Shown: one piece after another, positions 33,925-45,060 of the stretch
How positions within the stretch are numbered: the stretch's first letter is position 1
How the letters are laid out: every line of letters starts with the position of its first letter
NCBI RefSeq assembly: GCF_005239225.2
Contig: NC_133296.1
Span: 12,710,001 to 12,774,000 of the forward strand
Direction of reading: 5' to 3'
Source: Populus alba
Lineage: Eukaryota; Streptophyta; Magnoliopsida; Malpighiales; Salicaceae
Length of the DNA stretch: 64,000 bases
The notes under the pieces: generated by a model
Databases searched by the model: none
What the model was told of the DNA's origin: nothing
What the model saw: only the letters and a program-made list of their open reading frames with translations
Program-made: the position numbers and the translations under genes

Positions 33925-34611
33925 CTATTCCACTTGACTTCTACAAAGCGGGCAGCATTTGGAGTTGAGCAGCCAAGGAAAGATGCATTTTTCGTGAAAG
34001 ACATGAGAGCAGGGTAACTTTGATAGCTTCACCGAACTTGAAAAATCCTCCAAGCAAACCACACAAGTACCACCGGAAGAAGAATCACCGTTGCTCGGCC
34101 CCTGCTTCGTGTAAAACGTCTCCTTCTCCAACTTCTTTAACACTCTCTCCGATGCACCCGTTGATACGGTTACATGTCGATCTGTGTCAAATATCGGCTC
34201 CACGACATGAAAAGTTCCCTCCACGACCTCCACATGAGCCAACACGAAGAATCCAAAACAACCGGCCCTCACAAGATTGTCAGAAAAGGCAGCAATCTTT
34301 GAGGCCAAATCGTTGGATAAAGAAGCACTAAAATCGGAGCAAGAAATCATGTGGGCAATGTAATGAAAGCATGAAGCGGGCTGGGCAACAACTTGACAAG
34401 GGATTTGGAACAAATAACTAGTTGGGTCAGCAGCAGTTGGCCGGTTATCATCCACTTGCATGGCTAGTGATTGTCCTCTGACTCTAACCCATGTTTCTTT
34501 CCTACTTTCCGACACGATTTGAACAAGAAACATGGGTTCAGTGTTGTTGTCTGGATCAACCAGAGTGGTGCTAACTGCAGTTAGGGTTTCATCAACTCTT
34601 GCAAGCGCCAT
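33925..34611 (-). CDS. RING-H2 finger protein, probable E3 ubiquitin ligase (copy 3)
   Basis: 228 residues from ATG at 34,611, protein identical to copy 2: all eight RING-H2 ligands (CVVC, CSH, HEKC, CPLC) and the Trp are present at the C-terminus. Promoter and TATA box are also unchanged. Identity through coding and spacer DNA points to very recent duplication or to assembly of one locus twice. If both are real, the pair would give doubled dosage of the same protein. Confidence 0.88.
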   Translation of the reverse strand: MALARVDETLTAVSTTLVDPDNNTEPMFLVQIVSESRKETWVRVRGQSLAMQVDDNRPTAADPTSYLFQIPCQVVAQPASCFHYIAHMISCSDFSASLSNDLASKIAAFSDNLVRAGCFGFFVLAHVEVVEGTFHVVEPIFDTDRHVTVSTGASERVLKKLEKETFYTKQGPSNGDSSSGGTCVVCLEDFSSSVKLSKLPCSHVFHEKCIFPWLLNSKCCPLCRSQVE

Positions 34612-34705
34612 TGAAGAAACGATTGAAAAGGGAGAAACAAGAAGATCGACGCGTAAGAAATAGATGGATGGATTGAGAGACTTCACATGTATTGTTATGA
34701 CTTGA

Positions 34706-34712
34706 ATTTATA
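34706..34712 (-). promoter_or_regulatory. TATA box of RING-H2 gene copy 3
   Basis: TATAAAT, 95 bp above the ATG at 34,611, as in the other copies. Confidence 0.6.
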
Positions 34713-35904
34713 GATAGAGACCGAAAGAACTGTGTTCTTTAATCCGGAATGGAAGAGGAAACCTAGCCAGAGAATCCTTTTAACACAAGGAAAGGAAACG
34801 TGGATGAAAGGAAAGTCTTTCATGGCCGTTACGGTTATAATAAGGAAGCAGATTTTATCCTTCTTCTTTCAGCTGGGCTAGTGATGAGCCTCTCTCACTA
34901 ATACTATTATTTTATAAAATAAATATTATTTTACCAAATATTTATAACTTTAATATAAATATTTTTTGGATCAACAATATATTTTTTTATGATGATTTTA
35001 ATTTGAATAAACTAAAATTAATACTCTACAATTAGAATTTTTTTATAGTTTTCTTATACAAGTCTTCTAATGTTTTTTAAATATAAATAAGACACCAACA
35101 ATTGCAAAATGATTTATCCCATCATGATAAAATTCAAAGATTATCTAGATTTGTCGATCAAGGCTGTAGACTTGTTGAATACATCAATGCAGTGCGTATG
35201 CAGGCCAAAACATCTAAAGATATCACAGACCTGTTATTACCTTAGACTCCCTTGGCTTGGAAGGCCATAATCCCTCTAAGACGTTGAATAGTCCAAGACT
35301 TTGTGAAAAAACTGTTAGTTTAGACATTGAGGCAGTGGCAACCCGTGGGATAGTGTCGGCAGAATCGGTACCAGTGTCAAATCCAGTAGCGTTGACTTAT
35401 TGGCACCATCAAAAATGGAGTCTGCAGTCAAGTCTAGAGATAATTAAAATTAACAGGCTGAGAGCTCTTTTCTAATTTGTAGTTTTTTTTCTTTTATAAA
35501 CAAGTATTTTTTTAGCAATGTAAGAGTTTAAAATAGTTATTTTATATTGTCATATTTAGTAAATATTTTAAATTTAGTTACTATAACTTTAATATAAATA
35601 TTTTATTGGGTCAACAATATAATTTCTTATGATAATTTTAATTTGAATAAAATAAAATTAATACCCTACAATTAGATTACCACAAATACAAAATATTAAA
35701 ATGGTTATTATAAATTATGGTTTTGATTTCTTATAAAAAAAAATAGTTGTGATCTTGATATATTTTTTTATTTATTTTTTGTTAAAAAATTATCTTTATT
35801 ATATATATATATATATATAAAAGGCACGATTTACACTAGTCCTACCTAGTTCCTTCTCTCAACTTGTTTTCTCAACTGATTCTCGCACTAGTTTCAAGTC
35901 CGGC

Positions 35905-36255
35905 ATGGTCTCCGACATGCATAATCATGAGGATGTATTTTTATGTCATGATATTGCCTCAAAACCTGGTTCTTTTTTTATTGATTTTGCAAAGAAACCA
36001 GCTAGTCGTTTAGGGTTTTACACGTGGGCCCATGTGGTGATATTTGAAGATTTTGTTGAGATGCTGAATCCCTTGGATGAGATGATCATACCAATTTTGA
36101 TTTTGATTTTGATGACGAAGATCATGTTGTTGATCAAGAGGTGCATCAAAGTTAGCGTTAAAGAAGTTGAAGGGAGGGATGTTTTACATGAAAGAGCTAT
36201 ATGTGTGTGTGTGCGTGCGTGCGTGTGGGAATATATCTTGATGTTCAAATCCTGA
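35905..36255 (+). CDS. Orphan ORF, hypothetical (copy 3)
   Basis: Counterpart of 29,698-30,030. 116 residues because the GT/GC microsatellite is 4 bp longer, changing the last ~15 residues. Such a difference in otherwise identical copies suggests no selection on the C-terminus. Confidence 0.3.
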   Translation: MVSDMHNHEDVFLCHDIASKPGSFFIDFAKKPASRLGFYTWAHVVIFEDFVEMLNPLDEMIIPILILILMTKIMLLIKRCIKVSVKEVEGRDVLHERAICVCVRACVWEYILMFKS

Positions 36256-36747
36256 CATAGCATCATATTTTATAAAAAATAATCGGGACCTCTTATCATA
36301 GGTTAGCTGAGTTCATCTACAAATTAATAGGTCAAATTAAGCTATAATTTTAAAAATAATAATATTATTTTAATAAAAAATATTTTAAAACAAAATCTTA
36401 TTTATATTAGATTCTAGGTAAGCAAGGTATTAGATTAATTTATCAAGTTTTATAAAGATTAAAATAATTAATTTGATTTAATGGGTATGAGTATGTTTCT
36501 TGAAAATATTTCTTTAGGTCATGATATTGCCTCAAAAATTGGCTCTTTACTTTCTTAGTGATTTTACAAAGAAACCAGTTTCGTTTGGGGTTTTAGGCAT
36601 TGACCGGGTAATTGTTGAAGATGAATAGCTTATTTGTCTTCGGGGCTATCTTGTATTTTTTAAAAAAATTAATTTTTTTAAATGAATTTTTTATTTTTTT
36701 AATTATTTTGATGTATTTATATTAAAAAATAATAATAAAATATTATT

Positions 36748-36782
<35 letters not shown>

Positions 36783-36839
36783 GTAAAAAATAATTTTAAT
36801 AGTAAAAAAATAGATTAAACTAATTATAATTTTTAAAAA

Positions 36840-37045
36840 ACCAACTGGTTCGGTTTGGTTTTATAAGCTTGAAACCGAAAAAACCGAACATAAACTGAAA
36901 ACCGATTTGAACCAATTTTCCCCCCAAAATAACCGAAACTGGTTAGTTTGAACTGATTTTGATTTTTTTTAAAAAAAAAAAAACCCAGTTTTAATTATAT
37001 TCTTTTGATAAAAACCGAACCAAATAAAAATTACCCTGAATACAA
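36840..37045. repeat. CGGTTT-rich dispersed repeat (copy 3)
   Basis: Counterpart of 30,618-30,830. Followed by the small orphan ORF at 37,049-37,276. Confidence 0.7.
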
Positions 37046-37753
37046 GGCATGGGTAGAAATGTAGAACAACTACAAAACCGATTACTTCCATCATTTTGCA
37101 GCAGAGAGGCGCATGGATCTACATTCTCAAAAGTTTACTATTATCTGCAATCAATTAGACAGGTATCTGGAACAGGTAATCAAAACTGTCCATCATGTCC
37201 ATGTCTATTTAGTTCTCAATTCCAAGAATATAACAGCAAGCCAAAAAAAAAATATATATATATATATATATATTAATCTAAAAAGTTAATATAAATAACA
37301 AAATTTAAAAATAATTTATATCTTTTCAAATCAAAACTTTTTAAATTTAAAACTTATATTTACTCATAACGATCTTATATTTAATTTTATTAATTTAAGA
37401 CTTAAGTTAGTAGTGAAATTTTAATAACAATTTTGCATTACTTTCTAATAATGTGTACCTTAGCTTCCCAAATAAAAGATTCATTATCAATGAAAAGTTT
37501 AGTAACCTTAAATTGGCTGGTCTTGGATAAAAACCCAATTCTATAGTTCCTCCCAAATGCTACTATGGAGAAGGATCTTAGAAAAGCTTTTCCTCAGTTT
37601 AATGCTTAGAAATGGAGGGGGGGGGGACCTTGCTCATTGAAATACTATTGCGTCCTTCGAAACCTCCTGATCCAAATTCTCTTATGTATGGGGTTGATAG
37701 GGTTGGCAAAGTCGATGATGATGATATGGTTGTTTTATAAGAGACGAGGCTAT

Positions 37754-38261
37754 TGTCAAAGAACCATATGAACCCAATAGCTTAAGCTGTTAGGTAAGGT
37801 CCTGATATATATGATTTATATTATCTTCTAACACATCCCCTCAAGTGAAAACTCTTTGGGCTTGAAACTTGCACAGATTCACACTACCTCGTGCTTAATT
37901 TTTATCAAATAAATGGGGATGATGAAATTCAGACTCGTGACTGCTTAGTCATCAAAGCTCTGACAACATGTCAAAGAAACCAATTCAACCTAAAAACTTA
38001 AGCTGTTAGGTGATGGTCCAAGATATGAATTTATATTATTCTCTAACACACCATCTCGAGTGAAGGCTCTTTGGGCATGAAACTTACACAGACTTATATT
38101 ACCTTGTGCTTGATTTTTATCAAATAAATGAGAATGGTGAGGTTTAAACTCGTGATTGTTTGGTCATCAAGGCTCTGATACCATGTCAAAGAATCAGCTT
38201 AACCCGATAGCTTAAGCTGTTAGGTAAAGTCACAAGATATTATTTATATTATTCTTTAACA
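37754..38261 (-). mobile_element. TRIM retroelement with three LTRs (copy 3)
   Basis: Counterpart of 31,548-32,053 with the same three LTRs, two primer sites (one mutated) and two single-base gains near 37,975 and 38,030. Confidence 0.83.
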
Positions 38262-38320
38262 TGATATGAGATGGTTCTTATAAATTCTTCAACATCACAT
38301 TATAGGTGACTGTGATGGTA

Positions 38321-38445
38321 CACTACCAGAAATTCGCTTAAATAGCAACGGATTTACCGACGGAATATTTCTGTCGGCAATTTGAGGTCGAATTACCGAC
38401 GGGACATTTTCCGTCCATAATTCCATCGGTAACTACCAAATTCTT
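38321..38445 (+). mobile_element. Isolated CACTA terminus (copy 3)
   Basis: CACTACCAGAAATTCGCTT followed by AGCAACGGA and ACCGACGG motifs, as in copy 2, with several 1 bp indels. Confidence 0.78.
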
Positions 38446-38649
38446 GCATGTTTTGGTGGTATTTGTATAATATCGAACAGGCACACTGGTATTAAGAATG
38501 AAATGATATTGTATTAGACATCTAGCAAGCAACTTTAATCTCAAATCCAAAGATTTTTCAACTGAAAAGTACTTAAAATGTAGTTATGAAGATTAGAAGC
38601 ATAAATTTGATGTATGGTTTGATGATATGGACAATAGTCACCCAGAATA

Positions 38650-39140
38650 GAAAAAAATAGCTTGAGCATGAATCAAGAGAAAGATAGGTTTTTCTTATGA
38701 TGAGGGTCACCGATATGACAATGTGACAACATATATTTTTGAATCTTTTAATCATGTTTTGAAAGATGCATGTGTTTTGCATGTTTTCATTTTAGTCCAA
38801 TTGATATTTTATAGGATTAGTGTGTATTTTGTTACACAAAGAGAAAATGCATATGACTACACATTGTATGTGGGATAATAAGGTCTTCTATTGTTCAACT
38901 GGAATTGAACATCAACATGCTTAGATCTAAAGATCATGTTGTAGTATATTTTAATGTTGATGTTGGCACTTTTCAGGTTCACCCTTCTTGTAAACCAAGT
39001 GTCAAAAAAAATGTTTGATGAATAGTTAAGCTGGCAAACAAAACGTGCACATGTGGTAAATTGCAAAGATCTCATCAATCTTGTTCAAATGTTATTACAT
39101 GTTGTGCAGAAAAGTATCTTAATATTACCTAATATATTGA
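38650..39140 (+). pseudogene. MULE transposase C-terminal remnant (copy 3)
   Basis: Counterpart of 32,440-32,930. A 2 bp gain (gactacacattg) near 38,862 shifts the frame relative to copy 2. Confidence 0.75.
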
Positions 39141-39499
39141 CTAACATTATCGTGTTCAGATGTACAATAACACATATGGGAAGTGACAACAATAAGTCAC
39201 ATATGGAACGGTTGTAGCCAAGCCCCTGCATGCTATAAAGAAGGCAGCAACGTAGACAGGACTGTAAAGAAGTCCCATGTGATATACCCAATCAGACACT
39301 TTGATCCTTCGGTAGTAAACTGAAAGCACGTCACAATGTCCCATCGGTTTCTTATAGCACTGAACAAAAACTGAAACTGCAAATTCCAATATACTCCAAG
39401 ATATATTGCAAATGATCAACTGCTAGATTAGTTAAGGAAAGGGGATGATACTATAAACTTACACATTTTTTGGTGCCTCAGTTAGGTAGCAAGTTTTTC

Positions 39500-42400
39500 C
39501 CTTAAAATTTCAACAACAAGGAGGAGAACGTTTTCGTTGTTTTCTGTCAAGAAGGATAAGGGCACTGGGGGTCTCTTGTAAGAATTGAAGCTTACCAAAA
39601 TGAAATCTGAAATGATATCTCTCCATGACTTGCAAGCGTACCTGGCATTCTATAAGAGTTGTAATTGGGGAGTTTGCGCAAGATTCTTTCGGGGATTTCA
39701 TCAGAGAGTTTCTGATATGTGACCACGCCATGAGTTTCGTTTGAAAGGATTTTTCTTGTTCGTTGCTTGGCTGAAGCCGCAGAAGAGATCAAGAAACAGA
39801 AAGAAGAGGAGAAATTGCTTGGACAATCGATTGGGGCGGAGGCAGTCACGGCCTTGCTCACTAATATAAATATGATTTTGTTTTTTAAAATGGGCTTCAG
39901 TTGATGTATTGGGCATTTCTAAAGCTAAAAAAGAGTAAATGTAGATATGACACACAGTAATTGTTTGTTCTTGGATTTCACGAACAATTGGCAACATATA
40001 GAAGACCAATACTTGAATAAAGAGCTCATTACTGAAAAAAATTGATCAACAATAAATTTTCCAACACCAACAGATCAGAATAGATAATTCTCCAGAAAAC
40101 AAAAAGAATTGACTAGCAAGCTAATTAATTAATGTCAATTTAGAGTTAATCGTCTGCTATTTATTCCACTTGACTCTACAAAGGCGGCAGCATTGGAGTT
40201 GAGCAGCAAGGAAAGATGCATTTTTCGTGAAAGACATGAGAGCAGGGTAACTTTGATAGCTTCACCGAACTTGAAAAATCCCCAAGCAAACCACACAAGT
40301 AACCACCGGAAGAAGAATCACCGTTGCTCGCCCCTGCTTCGTGTAAACGTCTCCTTCTCCAACTTCTTTAACACTCTCTCCGATGCCACCCGTTGATACG
40401 GTTACAGCATGTCGATCTGTGTCAATATCGGCTCCACGACATGAAAAATGTCCCGACTCCACATGAGGCCAACAGCGAAAATCCAAAACAACCGGCCCTC
40501 TAAAGTTGTCAGAAAGCCCAAGCATCTTTGAGAGCCAAATCGTTGGTAAAGAAGCACTAAAATCGGAGCAAGAAAATCATGGTGGGCAATGTAATGAGAG
40601 CATGAAATGGCGGGCTGGGCTGAACAACTTGACAAGGGATTTGGAAAAAATAACTAGTTGGGTCAGCAGCATGTTGGCCGGTTATGCATCCACTTGCATG
40701 GCTAGTGATTGTCCTCTGAATTTAACGCCATGTTTCTTTCCTATCTGTTCCGACACGGATTTTGACACTCAGAAACAATGGGTTCCATGTTGTTGGTCCT
40801 GGATCAACCAGAGTGGGGGTCTAACTGCAGTTTAGGGGTTTCATTCAACTCTTGCAAGCGCCATTTGTTTGTGGAAAAGGGAGAAACAAGAAAGATCGAA
40901 CGCGTAAGAAAATAGATGGGATGGATTGAAGAAGACTTACACATGTATTGGGTTATGACATTGAATTTATAGATAGGAGACCGAAAGAAACTGGTTCTTT
41001 AATGGAATGGAAGAGGAAACCTAGCAGAAGAATCCCTTTTAACCAACAAGGAAAGGCAAACGTGGATGAAAGGAAAAGTCTTCATGGCCGTTAACGGTTA
41101 TAATAAGGAAAGCAGATTTATCCTTCTTCTTTTCAGCTCATGGGCTAGTGATGAGCCCTCTCACTAAATACTATTATTTTATAAAAATAAATAGGTTATT
41201 TATCAATATTTAACTTTAATTAAATGATTTTTTGGATCAACAATATAGTTTTTTTATGGATGAATTTTAATTGATAAATAAAATTTAATACTGCTACAGA
41301 TTAGAATTTTTTTATAGTTTTCTTATACAAGTCTTCTAATGTTTTTAATAATAAATAAGACACCAACAATTGCAAAATGATTTATCGCCATCATGGATAA
41401 AATTCAAAGATTATCTAGATTTGTCGATCAAAGGCTGTAGACTTGTTGAATACATCAAGTGCAGGCGTATGCAGGGCCAAATCATCTAAAGATATCACAG
41501 AACTGTTATTACCTTAGACCTCCTTGGCTTGGAGGCCTATATCCCTCTAAGACGTTGAATAGTCCAAGTACTTTGTGAGCAAAAACCTGTTAGTTTAGAC
41601 ATTGAGGCAGTGGCAACGCCGTGGGATAGTGTCGGCAAAAATCTCCAGTGTCAAAGTCCAGTTAGGCGTGAACTTTTATTTGGCAGCCATAAAAATGGAG
41701 GTCTGCAGTCAAGTCTAGAGATGAATTAAAATTAACAGGCTGAGAGCTCTTTTTCTAATTTGTAGTTTTTTTTCTTTTATAAACAAGTATTTTTTTTAGC
41801 AATGTTAAGAGTTTAAATATAGTTATTTTATATTGTCATATTTAGTAAATATTTTAAATTTAGTTACTATAACTTTAATATAAATATTTTAATTGGGTCA
41901 ACAATATAATTTCTATGATATTTTTATTTGAATAAATAAAATTAATACCCTACATATTATGATACCACCACAAATACAAAATATTAAAATGGTTATTAAA
42001 ATTATGGTTTTGTTTCTTAGTAAAAAAAAAATAGTTGTGAATCTTGATATATTTTTTTTATTTATATATTTTTGTTAAAAATTATCTTTATTTAATATAT
42101 ATATATATAACGAAGGCAGATTTACCTAGTCCTACCCTAGTTCCTTCTCTCAACACACTTGTGTTTCTCAAACTGATTCTCGCACTAGTTTCAAGTCCGG
42201 CATGGTCGTCGACATGCAATAATCATTGAGGATGTAATTTTTAATGTCATGAATATATTGCGCTCAAACCTGGTTCTTTTTTTATTGATTTTGCAAAAAG
42301 AAACGCAGCTAGTCGATTATAGGGTTTTACACGTGGCCCATGTGGTGATATTTGAAGATTTTGTTGAGATGCTGAATCGCCTTGGATGAGATGATCATAC

Positions 42401-44086
42401 CAATTTTGATTTTTGATTTTGATTTGATGCACGAAGAATTCATGTTGTTGATCAAGAGGTGCATAAGGTTAGCGTAAAGAAGTGAAGGGAGGGATGTTTT
42501 ACATGAAGACTATATGTGTGTGTGTTGCGTAAGCGTGCGTGATGGAATATATCTTGATGTTCAAATCCTGACATAGCATCATATTTTTTATAATAAAATA
42601 TCGGGACCGTATCTTATCATAGGTTTAGCTGAGAGTTCATCTACAAAATAATTTAGGTCAAAATTAAGCTATAATTTTAAAAAATAATAATATTATTTTA
42701 ATAAAAATATTTTTAAAACAAAATCTTATTTATATTAGATTCTAGGTAAGCAAGGTATAGATTAATTTATCAAGTTTATAAAGTTAAAATAATTAGATTT
42801 GGATTTAATGGATATGAGTATGTTTCTTGAAAATATTTCCTTTAAGGTCATGATATTGCCATCAAAAATTGGCTCTTTAACTTTCTTGTGATTTTACAAA
42901 GAAACCAGTTTAAGTTTTGGGGTTTTTAGGCATTGACCGGGTATGTTGAAGATTGAATATTGCTTATTTGTCTTCGGGGCTTATCGTGTATTTTTTTAAA
43001 AAATTAATTTTTTTAAAATGAATTTTTTATTTTTTATTATTTTAATGTATTTATATTAAAAATAATAATAAAATATTATTTAAATAATATAATATATATA
43101 TATAATATTCAAGTAAAAAAATAATTTTAATAGTAAAGAAAGATAAGATTAAAACTATTATAATTTTTAATAAACCAACTGTTCGGTTTGGTTTTATAAG
43201 CTTGAAACCGAAAAAACCGAACATCAAACTGAAAACCGATTTGAACAATTTTTCCCCCAAAAAAAACCGAAACTGGTTAAGTTTGACTGATTTTGATTTT
43301 AAAAAAAAAAAAAAAAAAACAGTCAGTAATTTTAAATTATAGTCTTTTGATAAACCGAAACCAAATAAAAATTACCCTGAATACAAGGCATGGGTAGAAA
43401 TGTAGAACAACTAACAAAACACGATACTTTCATGCATTTTGCAGCAGGAGGCTGCATGGATCTACATTCTCAAAAGTTTACTAATATCTGCAATCAATTA
43501 AGACAGGTATGCTGGATACAGGTAAAATCAAAACTGTCCATATGTCCATGTCTATATTAAGATATCTTCAATCCAAGAATACTAATAACAGCACAGAGCG
43601 CAAAAAAAAATATATATATATATATATATATTAATCTAAAAAGTTAATATAATAACAAAATTTAAAAAATTAAATTTATATCTTTTCATCAAAACTTTTT
43701 AAATTTTAAAAACTTAATATTACTCATAAACGATCTTATATTTTAATTTTTATTAATTTAAGACTTATAGTTAGTAGTGAAATTTATAACAATTGCGCAT
43801 TTACTTTCTAATAATTGTACCTTAGGCTTCCAATAAAAGATTCATTATCAATGAAATATAGTTTTAGTAACACCTTAAATTGGCTGGTCTGGATAAAACC
43901 CAATTCTTATAGTTCCTCCAATGCTACTTATGGAGAAGGATCTTAGAAAAGACTTTCGCTCAGTTTAATGCTTAGAAAATGGAGGGGGGGGGGACCTTGC
44001 TCTTGAAATACTATTGCGCCTTGCGAAACTCCTGATCCAAATTCTCTTATGTATGGGGTTGATAGGGTTGGCAAGGTCGATGATGA
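39500..44086. repeat. Array unit copy 4, indel-riddled, ends at gap
   Basis: Collinear with copies 2 and 3 (F-box 39,500-39,870; RING 40,160-40,865; orphan ORF 42,200-42,560; CGGTTT repeat 43,178-43,370), but with several 1-3 bp gains or losses per 100 bp, in genes, promoters and spacers alike. The change sets in sharply near 39,507. Best read as unpolished long-read sequence. Confidence 0.85.
40160..40865 (-). pseudogene. RING-H2 gene copy 4, broken by many indels
   Basis: Segments of the RING-H2 frame are recognisable (the finger region about 40,165-40,345) but frame changes occur every few tens of bases and the ATG region reads cgccatttgtttgtgg. The neighbouring non-coding DNA carries indels at the same rate, so this is probably base-calling error, not decay of one gene. 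Confidence 0.7.
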
Positions 44087-44586
44087 NNNNNNNNNNNNNN
44101 NNNNNNNNNNNNNNNNNNNNNNNNNNNNNNNNNNNNNNNNNNNNNNNNNNNNNNNNNNNNNNNNNNNNNNNNNNNNNNNNNNNNNNNNNNNNNNNNNNNN
44201 NNNNNNNNNNNNNNNNNNNNNNNNNNNNNNNNNNNNNNNNNNNNNNNNNNNNNNNNNNNNNNNNNNNNNNNNNNNNNNNNNNNNNNNNNNNNNNNNNNNN
44301 NNNNNNNNNNNNNNNNNNNNNNNNNNNNNNNNNNNNNNNNNNNNNNNNNNNNNNNNNNNNNNNNNNNNNNNNNNNNNNNNNNNNNNNNNNNNNNNNNNNN
44401 NNNNNNNNNNNNNNNNNNNNNNNNNNNNNNNNNNNNNNNNNNNNNNNNNNNNNNNNNNNNNNNNNNNNNNNNNNNNNNNNNNNNNNNNNNNNNNNNNNNN
44501 NNNNNNNNNNNNNNNNNNNNNNNNNNNNNNNNNNNNNNNNNNNNNNNNNNNNNNNNNNNNNNNNNNNNNNNNNNNNNNNNNNNNNN
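44087..44586. other. Assembly gap, 500 N
   Basis: Exactly 500 N, the usual placeholder for a gap of unknown size. Sequence before it is array copy 4; sequence after it is unrelated to the expected continuation of the unit. Confidence 0.99.
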
Positions 44587-44639
44587 AAAAAGTAACCAAA
44601 TCAATTTTTTTAAATAAAAAAAAAAACAGAACTAGAAAT

Positions 44640-44870
44640 GGTTCAAACCGACAGGTTACGGTTTGGTTTGGTTATTTCAGAACAAAACCCGGTTCAAACC
44701 GAACAGTTACGGTTCGGTTTGGTTATTTCAAAACAAAACCCGTTCAAATCGGTTTGACTCGGTTTTTCCGGTTTCGGTTCGGTTCAGTTTTTTTGGTTTC
44801 AAACTTATAAAACTGAAGCTAAATCGATTGATTTTTTTAAAATTCTAATCGATTTATTTGGTTTTTTTTT
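44640..44870. repeat. CGGTTT-rich dispersed repeat
   Basis: Two tandem halves (acagTTACGGTTTGGTTTGG, then the same with TTCGG) and a tail of cggttcggttcag motifs. Same family as the repeats in the array units. Confidence 0.65.
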
Positions 44871-45024
44871 CACAATTCGATTTTTACATTTATTTTTATT
44901 CTAATTTTCTTGATTTAATTGATTTTTCAGTTTTTTTTCAACTAGTAATTAAATATTAACCTTATCATTAACCGGTATAAATTAGTTGGGGATGGCTTAA
45001 AAAACCCACAGATATTTTACTGCT

Positions 45025-45060
<36 letters not shown>

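Larger units (their letters stand above)
33290..39499. repeat. Array unit copy 3 (6,210 bp)
   Basis: Collinear with copy 2 over its whole length, offset 6,205-6,211 bp. Differences are mostly repeat-run lengths. Small indels begin to appear near 37,970 and 38,340-38,870. Confidence 0.92.

Noticed and set aside
43943..44810. Long frames crossing the N run
   Set aside because: They consist of N translated as unknown residues; only the few real residues on each side exist.
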